From positions 186,001 through 250,000 of the forward strand of contig JARKND010000001.1 in assembly GCA_029309925.1 (NCBI GenBank): a stretch of DNA of 64,000 nucleotides, read 5' to 3'. Shown here one piece after another: positions 25,831 to 33,824 of this stretch. The notes under the pieces are model-generated. The model was not told the DNA's origin. It searched no databases and saw only the letters and a list, made by a program, of their open reading frames with translations. Positions within the stretch are counted from its first letter, which is position 1, and each line of letters starts with the position of its first letter. This DNA comes from Fulvivirgaceae bacterium JP3-4 (GTDB taxonomy: Bacteria; Bacteroidota; Bacteroidia; Cytophagales; Cyclobacteriaceae). Made by a program: the position numbers and the translations under genes.

Positions 25831-27642
25831 ATGGCTGATATCATTCAATTGCTCCCCGATTCGATAGCGAACCAGATTGCTGCCGGTGAAGTGGTTCAGC
25901 GCCCGGCTTCCGCGGTGAAGGAGTTGATTGAAAACTCGATTGATGCAGATGCAAAAAATATCAAGCTGATCATTAAAGATGCGGGAAAAGCACTCATTCA
26001 GGTAATTGATGACGGCAAGGGGATGAGTGAAACAGACGCGCGGATGAGTCTCGAGCGGCATGCAACCTCAAAAATCCGAAAGGCTGAAGATTTGTTCACC
26101 CTTCGCACGATGGGTTTCCGGGGCGAGGCGCTTGCCTCTATCGCGGCAGTTGCGCAAGTCGAAATAAAAACGCGCCTGGCTGTTGATGAGCTGGGCACCT
26201 TGATCGTTGTTGAAGGCTCTGAAGTGAAAAAGCAGGAGGCAGCGGCAACAGAACGTGGTACAAGTATCAGCGTCAAGAATCTGTTTTATAACATCCCTGC
26301 ACGAAGGAATTTCCTCAAGTCAAATCCTGTCGAACTGCGCCATATCATTGATGAGTTTCAACGTCTTGCACTAGCCAATTCAGAACTTGGATTCATATTC
26401 ATCCAGGGCGATGAGATTGTGTATGATCTTCCTGCAGGAAAATTGAGTCAGCGCATTGTCGGACTTTTTGGCAAAGGGTATCAGGAACAGCTAGCGCCCT
26501 GCCAGGAGGAAACCTCACTCGCGAGTGTGAAGGGTTATGTAGGGAAACCAGAATTTGCGCGCAAAACACGCGGTGAACAGTTTTTGTTTGTTAACCGGAG
26601 ATTTATCCGCAGCAATTACATACATCATGCAGTGATGAGCGCATTCGAAGGACTGTTGCCTGAAAACAGTTTTCCTTTTTATGTGTTGTTCATCGAGATC
26701 GATCCGAAACACATTGACGTGAACGTTCATCCGACAAAAACAGAGATCAAATTTGATGACGAACGGGCTGTATATGCGGTTGTTCGTTCTGCCGTCAGGC
26801 AGGCAATTGGGACCCACAACCTCACACCTACGATAGACTTTGATGCAGACGTCAATATTATTTCAAAGCTCAGCCAGTCAGCCGCGCAGTCCAAAGACGT
26901 GTATTTCGAGGAACGGTTTTCGACAGCACTTCATAAGTCGAACCAGGAAAACTGGGAGAAGCTGTTTGAGGAACGGGAGAAGACGTTGCCCCAACGCGAC
27001 ATCACTCCGGAACCGCAGACCATGCGTTTCGAGAGTGCACTCAATAAACCTGAGCAACCTGAAACTGCGCTGGAAGAAAAATTTCTGTTCCAGCTTCATA
27101 ATCAGTATCTGATTCGGCCTGTAAAAAACGGATTGATGATCATCGATCAGCAACTGGCGCATGAGCGCATATTGTTTGAGCGGTTTGTCAATCAATTAAA
27201 GAATAAAGCTTCCGACAGCCAGCAGAGCTTGTTTCCGCAAACGGTAACCCTAAGCGCTTCAGACTTTGCTTTGGTGATGGAAATGGAAAAGGAAATCACG
27301 GCCCTGGGTTTTCGTTTTGAAGTTTTTGGGAAGAATGCGCTGCTGATCAATGGCGTTCCTCCGAATCTGGCGAGGGCGGGAGAGAAAGCGTTGTTGGAGG
27401 GATTGGTAGAACAATTCAAGATCAACCAGTCGGAACTGGCATTGCCGATCAACGAGAATCTGGCGAGGGCGCTGGCCAAAAAGGCATGTATCAAAAGCGG
27501 ACAAAAGCTTGTTAAAGAAGAGATGCAGTCGTTAATTGAAGGCCTGTTTGCCTGCCTTACCCCCAACTATTCACCGGATGGAAAGCCGACATTCTTTATT
27601 TTTGATAATCTTAAAATTGAAAGCTATTTCAACCGTCAATAG
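25831..27642 (+). CDS. mutL: DNA mismatch repair protein MutL
   Basis: 603 residues from the ATG at 25831. GHKL ATPase N-terminus: QIAAGEVVQRPASAVKELIENSIDA, IDDGKGM, RHATSKI, TMGFRGEALASIAAV and ERGTSISVKNLFYN(I)PARRNFL; the NVHPTK loop is present. The C-terminal domain has IIDQQLAHERILFE where the endonuclease motif DQHA(X)2E(X)4E would be, and SPDGKPT where CPHGRPT would be, so metal-binding His and Cys residues are missing. This fits a MutL without, or with altered, nicking activity. The gene stands alone and diverges from the GH3 fusion gene. Confidence 0.97.
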   Translation: MADIIQLLPDSIANQIAAGEVVQRPASAVKELIENSIDADAKNIKLIIKDAGKALIQVIDDGKGMSETDARMSLERHATSKIRKAEDLFTLRTMGFRGEALASIAAVAQVEIKTRLAVDELGTLIVVEGSEVKKQEAAATERGTSISVKNLFYNIPARRNFLKSNPVELRHIIDEFQRLALANSELGFIFIQGDEIVYDLPAGKLSQRIVGLFGKGYQEQLAPCQEETSLASVKGYVGKPEFARKTRGEQFLFVNRRFIRSNYIHHAVMSAFEGLLPENSFPFYVLFIEIDPKHIDVNVHPTKTEIKFDDERAVYAVVRSAVRQAIGTHNLTPTIDFDADVNIISKLSQSAAQSKDVYFEERFSTALHKSNQENWEKLFEEREKTLPQRDITPEPQTMRFESALNKPEQPETALEEKFLFQLHNQYLIRPVKNGLMIIDQQLAHERILFERFVNQLKNKASDSQQSLFPQTVTLSASDFALVMEMEKEITALGFRFEVFGKNALLINGVPPNLARAGEKALLEGLVEQFKINQSELALPINENLARALAKKACIKSGQKLVKEEMQSLIEGLFACLTPNYSPDGKPTFFIFDNLKIESYFNRQ

Positions 27643-27669
27643 GTAAGTATAAAGTTAATTCCCTTTTCA

Positions 27670-28251
27670 ATGTTCAGGTTAACACCAGTTGTTCAAAATC
27701 TTCTGATAATAAATATTGGCATATTCATTCTGCAATCTATAATGCCGGCTGTCACGGAATGGTTTGCACTTTACAATGTCACTACGCCTTATTTTAAGCC
27801 GTATCAGTTATTCACCTACATGTTTACGCATGGCGGGTTTATGCACCTTTTCTTCAATATGCTGATGTTCGTATTTGCGGGGCCGATCATTGAAGATTTT
27901 TGGGGTTCGAAAAGGTTTATCATGTTTTATACACTATGCGGTGTGGGTGCGGGGATATTCAACATCCTGATCAATGTATTTTTTGGCGTTGGAGATTTTT
28001 CCGTGATGATTGGTGCGTCTGGCGCAGTTTATGGCGTTGTGACCGCTTTTGGTATATTGTTCCCCGATACCCGCTTAAGTTTGCTTTTTCTGCCCATTAG
28101 TTTTAAAGCAAAGTATCTTGTGATGGTCCTTGGAGCGATTGCAATTTTCTCCGGTCTCAGACCCTCGGCAGGAGATACGACAGCACACATGGCGCACCTT
28201 GGCGGAATTGTGGTGGCAATCGTAATAATTCAAATCTGGCGAAGACGATAA
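27670..28251 (+). CDS. Rhomboid intramembrane serine protease, first copy
   Basis: 193 residues with six predicted membrane helices. Catalytic Ser117 sits in GASGAVYG and His176 in HMAHLGG; the conserved HLFFN block gives His59 and Asn63. It ends soon after the last helix (QIWRRR). It lies 27 nt after mutL and 26 nt before a second rhomboid gene, so the three are likely one transcript. Substrates unknown. Confidence 0.92.
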   Translation: MFRLTPVVQNLLIINIGIFILQSIMPAVTEWFALYNVTTPYFKPYQLFTYMFTHGGFMHLFFNMLMFVFAGPIIEDFWGSKRFIMFYTLCGVGAGIFNILINVFFGVGDFSVMIGASGAVYGVVTAFGILFPDTRLSLLFLPISFKAKYLVMVLGAIAIFSGLRPSAGDTTAHMAHLGGIVVAIVIIQIWRRR

Positions 28252-28277
28252 GGTATACTTTTTGAATTGGAGATAGC

Positions 28278-29180
28278 ATGTTTGACGAATTCAAAAGCGC
28301 ATTTAGCAGGTACAACAACGCGCACATCCAACTGATCATCATAAATGTGGTGATTTTCGTTGCGCTGGGCATTTTGTATGTAGGTGCCAAATTATCGGAT
28401 AGCCCGTTTGTTTTTAATATTGTATACGACCAGTTTACAATCCCGTCAAGGTTCAACGAATTTATCCGCGAACCCTGGACGCTTTTCACCTACTCATTCG
28501 CGCATTATTTCAGCTACGAGTACAGTGATGTAGGAATCTTTCATATCCTTTTCAACATGCTCGTGTTTTACTGGTTTGCGAGATTGTTTGTTGAATATCT
28601 CGGAAGTGATAAGTTGGTGGCGCTATATATCCTTGGAGGCCTGGCCGGAGGTTTACTGTACTTGCTACTTTATAATACGGTACCATTTTATATCGCAAGG
28701 CCGAGTACGATGGTTGGAGCCTCAGCTGCCGTGTATGCAGTTGTTGTCGGGGTTGCCACACTTTTGCCGAACTATACATTCTTCCTGTTATTCCTCGGTC
28801 CGGTGAGGATAAAGTACATTGCAGCGTTTTATATCCTGATTTCGTTCCTGGGGTCTGTGGGCAATAATTCAGGAGGCAACGTTGCTCACCTCGGAGGCGC
28901 CCTGATCGGATTTGTTTACATGAAACAATTGCAATCCGGTATCAACTGGGGCGGATGGATCACCATGACGATCGACTGGTTCAAAGACCTGTTTAAAGAG
29001 AAGCCACGTGTTAAAGTCTCCTATCGCAAAGAAACCGGGGGCACAACAACTGCCAAACCTCAGCCCGGCAAACCCTCGCAAGACGAACTCGATGCGATCC
29101 TCGACAAGATCTCAGCAGGTGGATATGAAAGCCTGACGAAGGAGGAGAAGGAGAAGTTGTTTAATGCGAGTAAGAAGTAG
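28278..29180 (+). CDS. Rhomboid intramembrane serine protease, second copy
   Basis: 300 residues. Rhomboid core with the HILFN block (His89, Asn93), catalytic Ser149 in GASAAVYA and His204 in NVAHLGG. Unlike the first copy it has a cytoplasmic tail of about 75 residues, basic and Pro-rich, ending in a helical ELDAILDKISAGGYESLTKEEKEKL motif that I have seen at the end of Bacteroidota rhomboids. The two copies are only distantly similar, so this is an old tandem pair rather than a recent duplication. Confidence 0.92.
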   Translation: MFDEFKSAFSRYNNAHIQLIIINVVIFVALGILYVGAKLSDSPFVFNIVYDQFTIPSRFNEFIREPWTLFTYSFAHYFSYEYSDVGIFHILFNMLVFYWFARLFVEYLGSDKLVALYILGGLAGGLLYLLLYNTVPFYIARPSTMVGASAAVYAVVVGVATLLPNYTFFLLFLGPVRIKYIAAFYILISFLGSVGNNSGGNVAHLGGALIGFVYMKQLQSGINWGGWITMTIDWFKDLFKEKPRVKVSYRKETGGTTTAKPQPGKPSQDELDAILDKISAGGYESLTKEEKEKLFNASKK

Positions 29181-29235
29181 TGCTTCGATTCTGAATTTTT
29201 CCTAATGATTTCTTTGTGGCATCGATCGGAGATTT

Positions 29236-29392
29236 TGTGCTCAGGTGTGTATGTGGTCATGTGTTCATCTTGTCGAATCGCTAAGTGAGCGCTTCGAGAA
29301 GTGATCTCGGTATCATTAATCCGTCAGACTTTGGTTTGTCGTTCGACCATAACACGAGCACATGAGCACCTGGACACACGAGCACATGAACG
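29236..29392. repeat. Paired-arm element (GAGCACATG type), copy 1
   Basis: Left arm 29236-29268 contains GTGCTCAGGTG, GGTCATGTG and GTTCATC; right arm 29351-29391 contains AACACGAGCACATGAGCACC then ACACGAGCACATGAAC. The arms are inverted relative to each other and flank an 82-nt core. It lies between the convergent rhomboid and hydrolase genes. Confidence 0.75.
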
Positions 29393-29416
29393 CGAAACGA
29401 TGACGCTCAATCAACC

Positions 29417-30277
29417 TTAAAATAACTCAATAGCCCCACGCATCTCTTCCGCCTTTTCCTCCTGCACGAAGTGGCCGGCATCTTCAAAGGCGATCGTTTT
29501 GGCGTCAGGGAATTTCTCTTTCCATTTCTCAAGTTCTTTTACAGGAACAAACTTGTCTTTCAACCCCCAAAAGAAAAGTATCTTTTTGTTTTTGAGAACA
29601 TCTGCTTTTTCCCAGAGTGACTGCCACCAGTCTGAGGCATTCATCAGTTCTTTGGCAAAGGCGAATGCCGCAGTGCGCTGGCCTGTCGGCAGGGCGTTTT
29701 TGTAGTGCGCGTGAATGTGTGGTGTCAGCAAATTTTTATTTCCAAACGCGGCAGGCATGATGATATTTACCGGTGCATTAAACGTCAGATACAGCATTCG
29801 TCCAAACCATGAGTTGACTGCCTTCGCAGGACCGGAATAATGTTTATCATCCTTCAACGACCACATCCAGGTATTGAACAATACGATCCCGCGAATATTT
29901 TCTGGATGACGAATGGCGTATGACATCGCAATGCCGCCACCGAAGTCGTTTGCTACAATCAGAATGTTTTTTAGATCGAGTTGACGGATGATGAATTCGA
30001 GGCGGGCAGCGTGCGCCTGACAGGTATAGTCAGCGTTGGGACTTTTATCCGACAGACCAAAGCCCAGCATGTCAACTGCAATGCAGCGGTATTTCGCGCG
30101 CAGACCTTTGATCAGATCGCGGTAGCCGAATGACCACTCGGGGGTGCCATGGGCGAAAAGGATTACATCACCTTTTCCTTCATCAATATAGTGAAGGGAT
30201 TCGCCTCCGACCTCAATCCATTTTGATTCGAAAGGAAAGAGTGTTTTATCAAGCCATGCAGGTTGGATATTTTTCAT
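29417..30277 (-). CDS. Alpha/beta hydrolase, haloalkane dehalogenase-like
   Basis: 286 residues. Catalytic triad candidates: nucleophile Asp111 in VANDFGGG, His269 in DAGHFVQE and an acid in FFWGLKDKFVP. An Asp nucleophile is the mark of haloalkane dehalogenases and epoxide-hydrolase relatives. The halide-binding Trp that follows the Asp (DWGG) is Phe here, and the Asn of HGNP is Thr (HGTPEWS), so dehalogenase activity is doubtful. It overlaps its TetR regulator by 4 nt (ATGA), so the regulator and enzyme form one unit. Confidence 0.85.
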   Translation of the reverse strand: MKNIQPAWLDKTLFPFESKWIEVGGESLHYIDEGKGDVILFAHGTPEWSFGYRDLIKGLRAKYRCIAVDMLGFGLSDKSPNADYTCQAHAARLEFIIRQLDLKNILIVANDFGGGIAMSYAIRHPENIRGIVLFNTWMWSLKDDKHYSGPAKAVNSWFGRMLYLTFNAPVNIIMPAAFGNKNLLTPHIHAHYKNALPTGQRTAAFAFAKELMNASDWWQSLWEKADVLKNKKILFFWGLKDKFVPVKELEKWKEKFPDAKTIAFEDAGHFVQEEKAEEMRGAIELF

Positions 30278-30822
30278 TTGACGTATCGTTTGATGAGTTG
30301 CCTTCCAAGTTGTTCTATGGGAAATTTTTGGTTTTGCAGATACATGATGACAAGACCATCGATCTGTGTGAGGAATAATTGTGCTTCAAGTTTGGGTCTA
30401 TCAAATCCCAGCTGCCGGAAAACTTTTTCAAAGATTTTCGTCACTGTACTCACGATCTCCCTGAACAGGTCCTGCACTTCATCCAATACGCCACCCTGCA
30501 GCCGGATCGCGTGAAGCAATCGCCAGAATTCCTTTTTCTTTTTGATAATGTGGATCGTTTCGGTTACATGCATTCGAATCGCTTCCTGCGGATTTGATAT
30601 CGTTACGTAAGCCTGCATTGATTCACTGATATCTGCCGCTCCCTGTTTGATCATTGCCCTGAGAAGTTCACCCTTGCCTGGAAAAAAGTTGTACATGAGT
30701 CCCTGGGAAACGCCAGCATCTTTGGCAATCATGCTGACCGGTGTTGCACTGTAACCATTCGTGGCGAAGAGTTTCAGCGCAGACCGGAGGATCAAATGGC
30801 TTTTATTATCGGATTTGGGCAT
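30274..30822 (-). CDS. TetR/AcrR family regulator
   Basis: 182 residues from the ATG at 30822. The N-terminal helix-turn-helix reads ILRSALKLFATNGYSATPVSMIAKDAGVSQGLMYNFFPGKGELLRAMI, typical TetR. The C-terminal ligand domain is divergent, and the ligand unknown. A 22-bp perfect palindrome directly upstream suggests autoregulation, and the dehalogenase-like gene starts within its stop codon. The palindrome resembles the acyl-CoA-responsive FadR box of Bacillus as I remember it, hinting at a fatty-acid link. Confidence 0.93.
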   Translation of the reverse strand: MPKSDNKSHLILRSALKLFATNGYSATPVSMIAKDAGVSQGLMYNFFPGKGELLRAMIKQGAADISESMQAYVTISNPQEAIRMHVTETIHIIKKKKEFWRLLHAIRLQGGVLDEVQDLFREIVSTVTKIFEKVFRQLGFDRPKLEAQLFLTQIDGLVIMYLQNQKFPIEQLGRQLIKRYVK

Positions 30823-30825
30823 ATA

Positions 30826-30847
30826 TATGAATGAACGTTCATTCATA
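30826..30847. promoter_or_regulatory. TetR operator palindrome
   Basis: ATGAATGAACGTTCATTCAT (30827-30846) is perfectly self-complementary and extends by one more pair on each side. It starts 4 nt upstream of the regulator ATG, so binding would block its leader. It is the likely operator for autoregulation of the regulator-hydrolase unit. Confidence 0.85.
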
Positions 30848-30867
30848 AATAAAGTTACAAAAAAAAT

Positions 30868-30982
30868 GTGTTTCATGTGCGCAGGTGCTCATGTGCTCAT
30901 GTGGGAAGACGTTCCTTGAAATTGGATTGCACTTGAATGTTACAACCGCATGAGCACATGCGTACACGAGCACTTGCGCACA
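30868..30982. repeat. Paired-arm element (GAGCACATG type), copy 2
   Basis: Left arm 30868-30904 includes TGTGCGCAGGTGCTCATGTG; the right arm 30948-30982, read on the other strand, gives TGTGCGCAAGTGCTCGTGTA, 17 of 20 identical. A 43-nt core lies between. It separates the TetR gene from the downstream minus-strand gene that stops at 30983, so the right arm touches that stop codon. Confidence 0.8.
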
Positions 30983-31714
30983 TTATTTCTTCACATGTTC
31001 GGCAAAGTAGCGGAAGATCAGTTGCACGACATCTGTGTCATCGAGGTCGTAAATGAATTCTTTGTTTTTCTGGTTGAAGTTGGCAAGGTGGTCGAAGTAT
31101 TGTTGTTCTGTCAGGTTGTAATCCTTCATCAGTTTGTCTTTTACTTCCGGGTCGTTCACCAGCGCGACATATCCTTTCGCAGCTGCATTTTCTTTCTTTA
31201 TCTTTTCAAGTTTCTTTTCCTCTTTTGACGGCTTCAAATCTCCGAAGCTGGAAACATAGCCAGGGCCGAAAGTCTGGATGCCTTGAAATCCCAACACCTC
31301 GGGACGCTGCGTCTGGGGAGTTGTAGTATTGCGGTACGCGCTTTCTGCATCAAGTTTTGGGAGAACGGCCGAGATGTCGATCCTGCCCGTAAACTCAATC
31401 GTTTTGAGCATTTGTATGGCTTGCGTGAGGTATACGACTGACGCCTTCCGGATTTCCGCGACTCCGACTTTCTTTGAGTAGTAGCCTACAATTGAAAAAT
31501 TCAGGCTGTCATTTTCGGAGACATCCATAGCGAAATAACCTTGCTCATTTGTGATGGTTCCGCGATACGACTTGTCGATCCGGACAGTAACAAAAGCGAT
31601 GGGCTTCAGGGTTGCGGAATCTGCTACCATTGCATTAATGGTCACCTGCGCTGAAGTCAGCATAGGGGAACCGAGGAGAACAATCATGGCGAGGACCTGG
31701 AATCTTCTGAGCAT
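30983..31714 (-). CDS. Carboxypeptidase-regulatory-like domain protein, exported
   Basis: 243 residues from the ATG at 31714, which begins a signal peptide (RRFQVLAMIVLLGSPMLTSAQ). An Ig-like CarboxypepD_reg domain follows: VTINAMVADSATLKPIAFVTVRIDKSYRGTITNEQGYFAMDV, and SIVGYYSKKV with a TQAIQMLKTIEF strand. The rest is helical and charged (KPSKEEKKLEKIKKENAAAKG, EQQYFDHLANFNQKNKEF). Such proteins are usually periplasmic or surface-associated in Bacteroidota. Function is not known; no barrel is attached. Longer upstream starts would run through repeat sequence and are unlikely. Confidence 0.8.
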   Translation of the reverse strand: MLRRFQVLAMIVLLGSPMLTSAQVTINAMVADSATLKPIAFVTVRIDKSYRGTITNEQGYFAMDVSENDSLNFSIVGYYSKKVGVAEIRKASVVYLTQAIQMLKTIEFTGRIDISAVLPKLDAESAYRNTTTPQTQRPEVLGFQGIQTFGPGYVSSFGDLKPSKEEKKLEKIKKENAAAKGYVALVNDPEVKDKLMKDYNLTEQQYFDHLANFNQKNKEFIYDLDDTDVVQLIFRYFAEHVKK

Positions 31715-31765
31715 GGCGGAGGGTCGACACTTACAGATGATTAACGGGGGGGAATAGTTTGAAAT

Positions 31766-31978
31766 TGTGTTCAGGTTCGCATGTGTTCGTGTGCTCATGT
31801 GCCAGTTGAGGCAACGACACGCTCCGCAACTGCCGATCGTATTCATCGTCATGGTCGTGAGGGCATCAGACTGTACGCTGGTAAACCCTCGACTTTAAGT
31901 CCGGGTTTACCAGCTAATCGCATACTTAAATAGAATCTGGTCACACGCGCACAGGAGCACCCGAGCACACGAACACAT
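31766..31978. repeat. Paired-arm element (GAGCACATG type), copy 3, with REP-like core
   Basis: Left arm 31766-31804 contains ATGTGTTCGTGTGCTC, matched perfectly by the right arm (31940-31978) on the other strand. The 135-nt core contains the REP-like palindrome at 31878-31913. It lies between rlmN and the carboxypeptidase-regulatory gene. Confidence 0.8.
31878..31913. repeat. REP-like palindrome, copy 1
   Basis: CTGGTAAACCC (31878-31888) pairs with GGGTTTACCAG (31903-31913), with an inner GACTT/AAGTC stem and a two-base internal mismatch. It has the same design as the palindrome at 52031-52060 (GTAACCC.. GCTTAAGC ..GGGTTAC). Confidence 0.75.
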
Positions 31979-31979
31979 T

Positions 31980-33029
31980 TCAAGATTTGTTCGCCAGCTG
32001 CCCACAGGCCGCATCGATGTCTTTTCCGCGGGACTTGCGGACACGTGTAGTGATACCGTTACTTTCAAGTAGATGCATGTACATATCGATGGCTTCCTGC
32101 GATGCCTGCTGAAATTCACCATCATCGATCGGATTGTATTCGATAAGGTTAACCTTGCACGGGATGATCTTGCAAAATTTCAGGAGGGCCTGCGCATGCT
32201 CTTCACTGTCATTGATACCTTTCCACACTACATATTCGTATGTTACTTTGCGCTTGGTTTTTTTATACCAGTATTTCAATGATTCGCCAAGTTCTTCAAG
32301 TGAGTTCGTGTCGTTGATCGGCATGATGGATGAACGCACATGATTCAATGCCGAGTGCAGTGAGACTGCCAGATTAAACTTCACACCATCGTCCGCCATT
32401 TTGATGATCATCTTAGCAAGTCCGACTGTAGAAACGGTAAGCCGCTTCGAGGCCATATTCAGACCTTGCTGCGAAGTGATTTTTTCGATCGCTGCCATCA
32501 CGTTGTTGTAATTCAGCAACGGCTCACCCATCCCCATAAACACGATGTTGGTCAACGGCCGACCGAAGTACAATTCACTTTGCTGCTTGATCGCCACCAC
32601 CTGATCATAAATTTCGTCAGGATTGAGGTTGCGCATCCTTTTCAGCCTGGCTGTTGCACAGAACTTACAGGCAAGGCTGCAGCCGACCTGGGATGATACA
32701 CACGCTGTAATACGTTTGTCGGTGGGGATAAGCACGGATTCAACGATCAGCCCATCATGCAGTTTCACGGCATTTTTGATAGTGCCGTCAGCACTGCGCT
32801 GCATATTGTCAACCTTGATAAAATTGATGGTAAAATGGGCCTTGAGCATTTCGCGAACCTCGAGCGACAGATTCGTCATCTCGTCAAAATCCTTGACGGA
32901 CTTTTTCCAAAGCCACTCATAGACCTGCTGGGCACGAAAGGGCTTTTGTCCGTGCTGAACAAAAAATTCCTTCAGTTCATCAAGTTTGAGTTTGCGTATA
33001 TCTCTTTTTACGGTCGCTTCTACCATCAT
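31980..33029 (-). CDS. rlmN: 23S rRNA/tRNA (adenine-C2) methyltransferase RlmN
   Basis: 349 residues from ATG 33029 (33026 also possible). Radical SAM enzyme that methylates A2503 of 23S rRNA and A37 of some tRNAs. The cluster motif is CSLACKFC, preceded by CVSSQVGC, and the resolving Cys near the C-terminus lies in DAACGQLA, so all needed cysteines are present. The N-terminal helical domain (LDELKEFFVQHGQKPFRAQQVYEWLWKK) is typical. Length matches the family. Confidence 0.96.
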   Translation of the reverse strand: MMVEATVKRDIRKLKLDELKEFFVQHGQKPFRAQQVYEWLWKKSVKDFDEMTNLSLEVREMLKAHFTINFIKVDNMQRSADGTIKNAVKLHDGLIVESVLIPTDKRITACVSSQVGCSLACKFCATARLKRMRNLNPDEIYDQVVAIKQQSELYFGRPLTNIVFMGMGEPLLNYNNVMAAIEKITSQQGLNMASKRLTVSTVGLAKMIIKMADDGVKFNLAVSLHSALNHVRSSIMPINDTNSLEELGESLKYWYKKTKRKVTYEYVVWKGINDSEEHAQALLKFCKIIPCKVNLIEYNPIDDGEFQQASQEAIDMYMHLLESNGITTRVRKSRGKDIDAACGQLANKS

Positions 33030-33090
33030 GCAAAGGTAGAACAAAGGGATGAATTGATTCATTCCGCTGGTGGCTTAAGAATGAGGAAAA

Positions 33091-33212
33091 ATCCAAAAAA
33101 CAATAACCAAATATCAAATGTGGGCTAAGATGTATGGCAGAATCGACAAATCGAGGTGAAGTCGGTTCGTTCAGGCGAATTTTTTGTTTTTTGTCTTTTG
33201 ATTTTTGGAGCT
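33091..33212. repeat. Paired-arm element (ATAACCAAAT type)
   Basis: Left arm 33091-33120 (ATCC, AACAATAACCAAATATCAAAT) and right arm 33181-33212, which reads AAGCTCCAAAAATCAAAAG on the other strand, flank a 60-nt core. The right arm overlaps the stop of the gene at 33212. The same AAGCwCCAAwAATCAA word recurs at 49121. Confidence 0.7.
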
Positions 33213-33640
33213 TATTTGCGGCCTATTTTTAAAAATATGCGCGTCTCACATGGCCGTGAGGCATTGGCGAGTATCAGCGAGTCAGCCGAGAATTTTTCAA
33301 CGATGTAATTGTCGGTGATGGTGCGGGAGCGCTTGTCGAGGATCATCAGCATCTCTCCGTCAAACTTATAAAGGAAATTCTTATTGTATCCGCTTTTGCG
33401 GCTGTTGAGTATTCGGGTTGATTCCTCCCCGGCCATGTTATCCTTGAATGTGATTGTACTTGCAGTTGCCGATCCGCGGCTTTTCATATCATTGACAAGT
33501 CGCTGGGTTGAATCAGCAAGGGGCTTCATGTTTTCTTCCATGCACGTACTCTGCTTTACCAGTTGCCATTCACCAACCAGATTTTGCCCCAAGAGTGCGG
33601 TCGCCAGAACCGTAAGGAATAATGTAAGAAGCGTTTTCAT
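33212..33640 (-). CDS. Small secreted lipocalin-like protein
   Basis: 142 residues with a signal peptide (LTLFLTVLATALLGQ). The mature start NLVGEWQLVKQS is the usual opening of lipocalin-like beta-barrel domains (GxW motif), followed by strands with STITFKDN, GYNKNFLYKFDGEMLMILDKRSRTITDNYIVEKFSADSLIL. Two cysteines (in TCMEE and RPCETR) could form a disulfide. Ligand unknown. Confidence 0.75.
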   Translation of the reverse strand: MKTLLTLFLTVLATALLGQNLVGEWQLVKQSTCMEENMKPLADSTQRLVNDMKSRGSATASTITFKDNMAGEESTRILNSRKSGYNKNFLYKFDGEMLMILDKRSRTITDNYIVEKFSADSLILANASRPCETRIFLKIGRK

Positions 33641-33824
33641 AAGGAAATTTTTTGTTCGTTATGGGAAAATCAAAACCTCTAACGATTGCGTAAGTCAATT
33701 TAGCCAAAATTGGGCCAGTTGCCTTCAGAAAATCAATCAAATGATTTTACACTACTGATCACTGAAATCCGGTATTTGAAAACTGGCTTGTATATGCGAA
33801 TTTCGGGCCTTTTACATACGACCT

